This document shows positions 57,841 through 64,000 of a stretch of 64,000 nt of DNA, one piece after another. Both the position numbers and the translations under genes were made by a program. How positions within the stretch are numbered: position 1 is the first letter of the stretch; each line of letters begins with the position of its first letter. The stretch comes from Reyranella sp. (GTDB taxonomy: Bacteria; Pseudomonadota; Alphaproteobacteria; Reyranellales; Reyranellaceae): contig NZ_JAFKJN010000035.1 of the NCBI RefSeq assembly GCF_017305915.1, positions 1 to 64,000 of the forward strand, given 5' to 3'. The notes beneath the pieces are model-generated. The model was given only the letters and a program-made list of their open reading frames with translations, did not search any database and was not told where the DNA came from.

Positions 57841-58491
57841 TCAAGCCCTTGCCAAAACAGCGCGGATTTGACGGTAAACCTCGTCCATCGCGGCCATCCC
57901 GTCGACCTTCTTCAGGACCCCCTTGGCCCGATAGTAGGGCAGCAGGGGCTCGGTCTGGGCGCGATAGGCGGCCATGCGGGTCTTCATGGTCTCTGCATTG
58001 TCGTCCTTGCGCCGGGTGAATTCCTTCGACCCGCAGACGTCGCAGACCCCGTCGACCTTGGGCCGCTTGAACTTGTCGTGATAGCCCGTGCCGCACTTGG
58101 CGCAGGTGAAGCGGCCGACGATGCGCTCGGTCAGCGCCTTCTCGTCGACTTCCATCTCGATCACCTCGTCGAGCTTCTTGCCGGTCTTGGCGAGCATCTT
58201 GTCCAGCGCCACGGCCTGGGCCTCGGTGCGCGGGAAGCCGTCCAGGATGAAGCCCTTGGCGCAATCCGGCTGGGCGATGCGGTCTTCGATCAGGCTGACC
58301 ATCAGCTCGTCCGGCACCAGCTTGCCGGCCTCCATGATGCCCTTGGCCTGCTGGCCGAGCGCGCTGCCCGACTTCACGGCGGCGCGCAGCATGTCGCCGG
58401 TCGAGAGCTGGATCATGCCGAGATCGGTTTGCAGTCGCTGGGCCTGGGTGCCTTTCCCCGCCCCCGGCGGACCCAGGAGAATGATGTTCAT
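57841..58491 (-). CDS. adk: Adenylate kinase
   Basis: 216 residues. P-loop GPPGAGKGT at 7-15, DGFPRT at about 84-89, and a long-form LID with four cysteines (C130, C133, C150, C153) that would bind zinc. Interconverts ATP, AMP and ADP. It follows secY by 5 bases, the usual alphaproteobacterial position. Confidence 0.98.
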   Translation of the reverse strand: MNIILLGPPGAGKGTQAQRLQTDLGMIQLSTGDMLRAAVKSGSALGQQAKGIMEAGKLVPDELMVSLIEDRIAQPDCAKGFILDGFPRTEAQAVALDKMLAKTGKKLDEVIEMEVDEKALTERIVGRFTCAKCGTGYHDKFKRPKVDGVCDVCGSKEFTRRKDDNAETMKTRMAAYRAQTEPLLPYYRAKGVLKKVDGMAAMDEVYRQIRAVLARA

Positions 58492-58496
58492 CGTCC

Positions 58497-59843
<1,347 letters not shown>

Positions 59844-59866
59844 GGACGACCCCTACGCGTAACGAG

Positions 59867-60346
59867 TTAGGCGGCCTCGGCAGCAGGCTGGGGAGGCAGC
59901 TCGACCGTGCCGCCGGCCCTCTCGACCGCGGCCTTCGCCGACGCCGAGGCGCCGGCGACCTTGACATCGATCTTGGCGGTGAGCTCGCCCTTGCCGAGCA
60001 GGCGCACGCCGTCGAACGCGCTCTTGAACAGGCCGGCGGCCTGCATCGCCGCCGCGTCGATCGGCTTGGAAGCGTCGAGCTTCTTGTCGTCGATCGCCTT
60101 CTGCAGGGTGGCGAGGTTCACCACCTGGTATTCCTTCTGGTGCGGCGGACGGAAGCCGCGCTTCGGGATCCGGCGGTAGAGCGGCATCTGGCCGCCCTCG
60201 AAGCCCTTGATGGCGACGCCGGTGCGGGACTTCTGGCCCTTGACGCCGCGGCCGGCGGTCTTGCCCTTGCCCGAGCCGATGCCGCGGCCCACGCGCATGC
60301 GGCGCTTGCGGGCGCCGGCATTGTCGGCGATCTCGTTCAGTCTCAT
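59867..60346 (-). CDS. rplO: 50S ribosomal protein L15
   Basis: 159 residues. MRLNEIADNAGARKRRMRVGRGIGSGKGKTAGRGVKGQ is the conserved glycine/lysine-rich N-terminus; GGQMPLYRRIPKRGF follows. Normal length with an Ala-rich C-terminus. Confidence 0.98.
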   Translation of the reverse strand: MRLNEIADNAGARKRRMRVGRGIGSGKGKTAGRGVKGQKSRTGVAIKGFEGGQMPLYRRIPKRGFRPPHQKEYQVVNLATLQKAIDDKKLDASKPIDAAAMQAAGLFKSAFDGVRLLGKGELTAKIDVKVAGASASAKAAVERAGGTVELPPQPAAEAA

Positions 60347-60395
60347 TTTGCCATACCCTCCGGCCTAGCTCCGGCGGCTTGATCGCAAGCCGCTG

Positions 60396-60593
60396 CTACT
60401 TTGCCGATTCCTCATCGACGCGCACCAGATGGTGCACCTTGTTGATCATGCCGCGCACCGACGGCGTGTCCTCGAGGACGCGGCTGCGGTGGCGCTTGTT
60501 CAGGCCCAGGCCCTTCAGGGTCGCAAGCTGATCGTCCGTACGGCCGATCGGGCTGCCCGTCTGGGTGACCTTGAGCGTCTTCTTGTCGGCCAT
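60396..60593 (-). CDS. rpmD: 50S ribosomal protein L30
   Basis: 65 residues from ATG 60593, which has GGAGGTGACC upstream. KTLKVTQTGSPIGRTDDQLATLKGLGLNKRHRSRVLEDTPSVRGMI is typical of L30. An in-frame ATG 15 bases upstream is a less likely start. Confidence 0.97.
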   Translation of the reverse strand: MADKKTLKVTQTGSPIGRTDDQLATLKGLGLNKRHRSRVLEDTPSVRGMINKVHHLVRVDEESAK

Positions 60594-60604
60594 GGTCACC
60601 TCCG

Positions 60605-61204
60605 TCACGCGCTGGCTTCAGCGGCGGCATCGGCGGCCGTGCCGTCGCGGCGGCCGAGCAGATCGCCGACCTTCTTGCCGCGGCGGGTCGCCACCATGCG
60701 CGGCGAGTTGAGCTGCTCGAGCGCCTTGAAGGTCGCCTTGATCATGTTGTGCGGGTTGGACGTGCCGACCGACTTGGCGACGATGTCCTTGACGCCGAGC
60801 GTCTCGAACACCGCGCGCATCGGGCCGCCGGCGATGATGCCGGTGCCGGCCGGGGCGGCGCGCAGCGTCACCTTGCCGGCGCCGAAGCGGCCCTTGACGT
60901 CATGATGCAGCGTGCGGCCGTCGCGCAGTGGCACGCGGATCATGCCGCGCTTGGCGGCGTCGGTCGCCTTGCGGATCGCCTCCGGCACCTCGCGCGCCTT
61001 GCCGGCGCCGTGGCCGACACGGCCGCGCTGGTCGCCGATCACCACGATCGCGGCGAAAGCGAAGCGCCGACCGCCCTTCACCACCTTCGCGACGCGATTG
61101 ATGGTGACGAGCTTGTCCTTCAGTTCGTTTTCCTCGTCGCCGTCGCGACCGCGGCCGCGATCGCGCGGGTTGCGGCCGCCGGAGCCTCCGGGTGAACGAG
61201 CCAT
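60605..61204 (-). CDS. rpsE: 30S ribosomal protein S5
   Basis: 199 residues. RRFAFAAIVVIGDQRGRVGHGAGKAREVPEAIRKA and the C-terminal GTSNPHNMIKATFKALEQL are conserved. N-terminal extension rich in Arg, Gly and Asp. Confidence 0.98.
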   Translation of the reverse strand: MARSPGGSGGRNPRDRGRGRDGDEENELKDKLVTINRVAKVVKGGRRFAFAAIVVIGDQRGRVGHGAGKAREVPEAIRKATDAAKRGMIRVPLRDGRTLHHDVKGRFGAGKVTLRAAPAGTGIIAGGPMRAVFETLGVKDIVAKSVGTSNPHNMIKATFKALEQLNSPRMVATRRGKKVGDLLGRRDGTAADAAAEASA

Positions 61205-61215
61205 GTGCTAACTCC

Positions 61216-61575
61216 TCAGAACGACAGGCCGCCCTCGCGGGCGGCAGTGGCCAGCGCCGCGACGCGGCCGTGATACTGGTAGCCGCCGCGATCGAACACG
61301 ACGTCCTTGACGCCGGCGGCGATCGCGCGCTCGGCGATCAGCTTGCCGACCTCGGTCGCCGCGTCCTTGTTCGCGCCGGTCTTGAGCTTGGCCTTCAGGC
61401 CTTCGTCGAGCGACGAGGCGGCGGCCAGGGTCAGGCCCTTCAGGTCGTCGATGACCTGGGCGTAGATGTGCTTGCCCGAGCGGAAGACGCTGAGGCGGGG
61501 GCGGCCGCCCGAGGCCTGGCGCAGCGCGTGACGCGTGCGGCGCTGGCGGCGGGCGAAGAGAGCTTTGGTGTCCAT
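61216..61575 (-). CDS. rplR: 50S ribosomal protein L18
   Basis: 119 residues from ATG 61575. RPRLSVFRSGKHIYAQVIDD and the C-terminal DRGGYQYHGRVAALATAAREGGL are conserved 5S rRNA-binding features. 11 bases after rplF. Confidence 0.97.
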   Translation of the reverse strand: MDTKALFARRQRRTRHALRQASGGRPRLSVFRSGKHIYAQVIDDLKGLTLAAASSLDEGLKAKLKTGANKDAATEVGKLIAERAIAAGVKDVVFDRGGYQYHGRVAALATAAREGGLSF

Positions 61576-61586
61576 CGTGGTTCGCC

Positions 61587-62120
61587 TTACTTCTTCTTGC
61601 CTTCCTTGCGCCGGATCGTCTCGGTCGAGTACTTGATGCCCTTGCCCTTGTAGGGCTCGGGCGGACGCAGGCTGCGGATCTCCGCGGCGAGCTGACCGAC
61701 CTTCTGACGATCCGACCCGGTGATCTCGATCTCGGTCGGCTTCAGCGCCTTGATCTGGATCCCGGTGGGAATTGGAACCTCGACGTCGTGGCTGAAGCCG
61801 AGCTGCAGCTTCAGGTTCTTGGCATCCGCCTGGGCGCGGTAGCCGACGCCGTTGATCTCGAGGTTGATGGTGAAGCCGTCGGAGACGCCCTTCACCATGT
61901 TGTTGGCCTGGGCGCGGGCGGTGCCCCACTGCATGCGCGCGCGGCGGCTCTCGCTGCGCGGCCTGAAGCTGAGGCCCGTGCTGCCGTTGCTGACCTCGAC
62001 GTCGTCGTGGACGACCATCGAGAGCTCGCCGCGCTTGCCCTTGACCTTGAGGGCCTGGCCCTTGAGGTCGACGGTGACGCCCTGCGGGATGGCGACCGGG
62101 TTCTTGCCGACTCGCGACAT
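61587..62120 (-). CDS. rplF: 50S ribosomal protein L6
   Basis: 177 residues. MSRVGKNPVAIPQGV and the C-terminal LRPPEPYKGKGIKYSTETIRRKEGKKK are conserved. Two repeats of the L6 fold. ATG 62120 lies 2 bases after the rpsH stop. Confidence 0.98.
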   Translation of the reverse strand: MSRVGKNPVAIPQGVTVDLKGQALKVKGKRGELSMVVHDDVEVSNGSTGLSFRPRSESRRARMQWGTARAQANNMVKGVSDGFTINLEINGVGYRAQADAKNLKLQLGFSHDVEVPIPTGIQIKALKPTEIEITGSDRQKVGQLAAEIRSLRPPEPYKGKGIKYSTETIRRKEGKKK

Positions 62121-62122
62121 GA

Positions 62123-62521
62123 TCAGAACACCTTGCAGAGGACTTCGCCGCCGACATTGGCGGCTCGCGCCTCGGCATCGCTCATGATGCCGCGCGGGGT
62201 GGACAGGATCGAGATGCCGAGGCCGTTGAAGTGGCGCGGCAGCTCGCGGATCTTCGAGTAGACGCGACGGCCCGGGGTCGAGACACGCTTGATGTCCTTG
62301 ATGACCGGACGGCCGTTGTCGTACTTCAGCTCGACGCGAAGCTCCTTCACGCCGGGCCGCATCTCTTCCTCGAACCAGCCGCGGATGTAGCCTTCGCGCT
62401 GGAGCACATCGAGAACGTTCGACCGCATCTTCGAGGCCGGCACGGTCACGCTGTCGAGGCGTGCCGACTGGCCGTTGCGGATGCGGGTCAGCAAATCGCC
62501 GACGGGATCTGTCATCGCCAT
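62123..62521 (-). CDS. rpsH: 30S ribosomal protein S8
   Basis: 132 residues. DPVGDLLTRIRNG near the N-terminus and RVSTPGRRVYSKI, GLGISILSTPRGIMSD are conserved. ATG 62521 is used; ATG 62515, two codons later, is possible. Confidence 0.97.
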   Translation of the reverse strand: MAMTDPVGDLLTRIRNGQSARLDSVTVPASKMRSNVLDVLQREGYIRGWFEEEMRPGVKELRVELKYDNGRPVIKDIKRVSTPGRRVYSKIRELPRHFNGLGISILSTPRGIMSDAEARAANVGGEVLCKVF

Positions 62522-62537
62522 GGTCTACGGGCTCCCG

Positions 62538-62843
62538 TTACCAGCTCGACTTAACGACGCCGGGCAAGGCGCCCAGCGAGGCCAGCTGCCGCAGCGCCAG
62601 GCGCGACAGCTTGAACTTGCGATAGACCGCGCGCGGCCGGCCGGTGATCTCGCACCGGTTGCGGATGCGCGTCGGCGAGGAGTTGCGCGGCAGCTCGGCC
62701 AGCTTGATGCGGGCCTCGAACCGGTCCTCCGGGGTGAGCTTGTCGTCCACCGCCATCGCCTTCAGCTTGGCGCGCTTGACGGCGTATTGCTTCGCCATCT
62801 TCTCGCGCCGCTTGTTCTTGTTGACTGAGCTCGTCTTGGCCAT
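62538..62843 (-). CDS. rpsN: 30S ribosomal protein S14 (zinc-free type)
   Basis: 101 residues. The C-terminal NRCEITGRPRAVYRKFKLSRLALRQLASLGALPGVVKSSW is conserved. The two CxxC pairs of the zinc form are absent, as usual for the 101-residue type. Confidence 0.97.
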   Translation of the reverse strand: MAKTSSVNKNKRREKMAKQYAVKRAKLKAMAVDDKLTPEDRFEARIKLAELPRNSSPTRIRNRCEITGRPRAVYRKFKLSRLALRQLASLGALPGVVKSSW

Positions 62844-62858
62844 TCGTCTTCTCCGGCC

Positions 62859-63401
62859 TCAGTTCACGAACGGGAAGTCGAAGCCGCGGAGAAGCGCTCT
62901 GGCTTCCGCGTCCGTCTTCGCCGACGTGCAGATGATGATGTCCATGCCGCGCACCATGTCGACCTTGTCGTAGTCGATTTCCGGGAACACGATCTGCTCC
63001 TTGAGGCCCATGGCGTAGTTGCCATTGCCGTCGAAAGACTTGCCGTTCAGGCCGCGGAAGTCGCGGACGCGCGGCAGCGCGATGTTCACCAGTCGGTCGA
63101 TGAACTCGTACATGCGGTCGCGGCGCAGCGTGACCTTGGCGCCGATCGCCATGCCCTCGCGCAGCTTGAAGGTCGCGATCGACTTGCGCGACTTGGTGAC
63201 GACCGGCTTCTGGCCGGTGATCGCCGTCAGGTCGTTCACGGCGCCGTCGACGGCCTTGCGGTCGTTGACCGCCTCGCCGACGCCCATGTTGATGACGATC
63301 TTCTCGAGCTTCGGCACCTCGAAGGCGTTCTTGTAGGAGAACTCCTTCACGAGGGCGTCACGGACGGTCTTGGTGTAGTGCTCTTGCAGGCGCGCGGCCA
63401 T
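62859..63401 (-). CDS. rplE: 50S ribosomal protein L5
   Basis: 180 residues. KIVINMGVGEA, TGQKPVVTKSRKSIATFKLREGMAIG, and the C-terminal GMDIIICTSAKTDAEARALL are conserved. Binds 5S rRNA. 11 bases after rplX. Confidence 0.98.
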   Translation of the reverse strand: MAARLQEHYTKTVRDALVKEFSYKNAFEVPKLEKIVINMGVGEAVNDRKAVDGAVNDLTAITGQKPVVTKSRKSIATFKLREGMAIGAKVTLRRDRMYEFIDRLVNIALPRVRDFRGLNGKSFDGNGNYAMGLKEQIVFPEIDYDKVDMVRGMDIIICTSAKTDAEARALLRGFDFPFVN

Positions 63402-63412
63402 GGCGCGTTCTC

Positions 63413-63724
63413 CTAACGGTCGATCGTTTCGCCGGAGCCGCGCGCGACGCGGACCTTCCGGCCGTCTTCGAGGAACTTGAAGCCGACCTTGGTCGGCTTG
63501 TCGGACTTCGGATCGAGCACGGCCACGTTCGAGACGTGGATCGCGGCCTCGCGCTCGATGATGCCGCCCTCGCCGGTGCGGCCGGGCTTGGTGTGGCGCT
63601 TGATGACGTTGACGCCCGACACCACCACCCGGTTCTCGGACGGCAGGACGCGCAGCACGTCGCCCACCTTGCCCTTGGAGCCGCCGGCGATGACCTTCAC
63701 GCGGTCGCCTTTCCGGATCTTCAT
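63413..63724 (-). CDS. rplX: 50S ribosomal protein L24
   Basis: 103 residues with a KOW motif at the N-terminus (KIRKGDRVKVIAGGSKGKVGDVLRV) and a C-terminal NVAVLDPKSDKPTKVGFKFLEDGRKVRVARGSG. 2 bases after rplN. Confidence 0.98.
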   Translation of the reverse strand: MKIRKGDRVKVIAGGSKGKVGDVLRVLPSENRVVVSGVNVIKRHTKPGRTGEGGIIEREAAIHVSNVAVLDPKSDKPTKVGFKFLEDGRKVRVARGSGETIDR

Positions 63725-63726
63725 GA

Positions 63727-64000
63727 CTACAGGACCTCCGGCGCGAGCGAGATGATCTTCATGAACTTCTTGCCGCGCAGCTCGCGGGTCACCGGACCCG
63801 AGATGCGGGTGCCGATCGGCTCGTTCTGCTTGTTGATCAGCACGGCGGCGTTGCGGTCGAAGCGGATGGCGCTGCCGTCGCCGCGACGCAGCGGGAACGA
63901 CGTCCGCACCACGACGGCGCGATGCACCTCGCCCTTCTTGACGCCGCGGCGCGGCAGGGCTTCCTTGACCGAGACGACGATGATGTCGCCGATCGCGGCA
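63727..64000 (-). CDS. rplN: 50S ribosomal protein L14 (5' end outside window)
   Basis: About 90 C-terminal residues of the usual 122: AAIGDIIVVSVKEALPRRGVKKGEVHRAVVV, then IRFDRNAAVLI, GTRISGPVTRELRGKKFMKIISLAPEVL. The frame stays open to the window edge, so the missing part is simply beyond it. Confidence 0.97.
   Translation of the reverse strand, partial: AAIGDIIVVSVKEALPRRGVKKGEVHRAVVVRTSFPLRRGDGSAIRFDRNAAVLINKQNEPIGTRISGPVTRELRGKKFMKIISLAPEVL

Overview
The window is GC-rich (roughly two thirds G+C) chromosomal DNA from an alphaproteobacterium. The spc and alpha ribosomal operons have the alphaproteobacterial order, with secY-adk-rpsM and rpsK-rpoA-rplQ adjacent and no rpsD between rpsK and rpoA. 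The accessory genes (a Bug/TctC solute-binding protein, many SDR dehydrogenases, a Mo-hydroxylase with a cytochrome c, GH17-GT2 glucan synthase) suggest a soil or freshwater Rhodospirillales/Hyphomicrobiales relative, possibly Reyranella-like. The genus is a guess.

Layout. 1-122: the 3' end of an IS4-like transposase. 152-6115: iorA, a DTW-domain protein, an internally duplicated unknown protein with a biotinyl carrier and a YeiH-type exporter, and an EamA transporter. 6219-14886: Bug protein, GNAT, MaoC, the Nudix/PmtA/GH17-GT2 operon, a hydrolase, TauE and a small phosphatase. 14868-17683: a Rieske protein divergent from a diiron-type HDO (PqqC/CADD-like) enzyme, an HbpS/GlcG protein and a GntR regulator, with two GTATAC-centred operator candidates. 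17711-24459: SDRs, a 2-hydroxyacid dehydrogenase, a large envelope protein and a decayed DNA ligase. 24481-28465: triheme cytochrome, 2Fe-2S and molybdopterin subunits of a periplasmic dehydrogenase. 28425-31250: gntK back to back with zwf and a HAD phosphatase. 31338-38380: a small protein, a cyoA remnant, SDRs, an LLM oxidoreductase, mtnP, mtnN and cysQ. 38377-46001: tsaC, two tandem FAD-linked oxidases, an MHS transporter, two SDRs and a polysaccharide deacetylase. 46002-50659: PEP mutase-family lyase, a cyclase-FHA protein, a crotonase and an acyl-CoA dehydrogenase. 50816-53132: DUF2239, P450 and deaminase. 53090-55204: MFS, GNAT and a small secreted protein. 55298-64000: ribosomal protein operon on the minus strand, ending in a strong terminator.

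Most genes form short operons with 4-base start/stop overlaps (ATGA or GTGA). Intergenic gaps are short. Several are filled by large palindromic elements made of consecutive hairpins; two of these (2333-2474 and about 16470-16600) share one architecture with different stem sequences.

The most interesting unit is the HDO-Rieske-HbpS-GntR cluster. The HDO keeps a full dimetal ligand set. The Rieske protein is too short for a normal oxygenase and lacks the usual iron triad motif. The promoter of the HDO gene overlaps a perfect 10-bp palindrome. It may be an undescribed oxidative pathway in which a Rieske protein feeds electrons to an HDO enzyme; that is inference.
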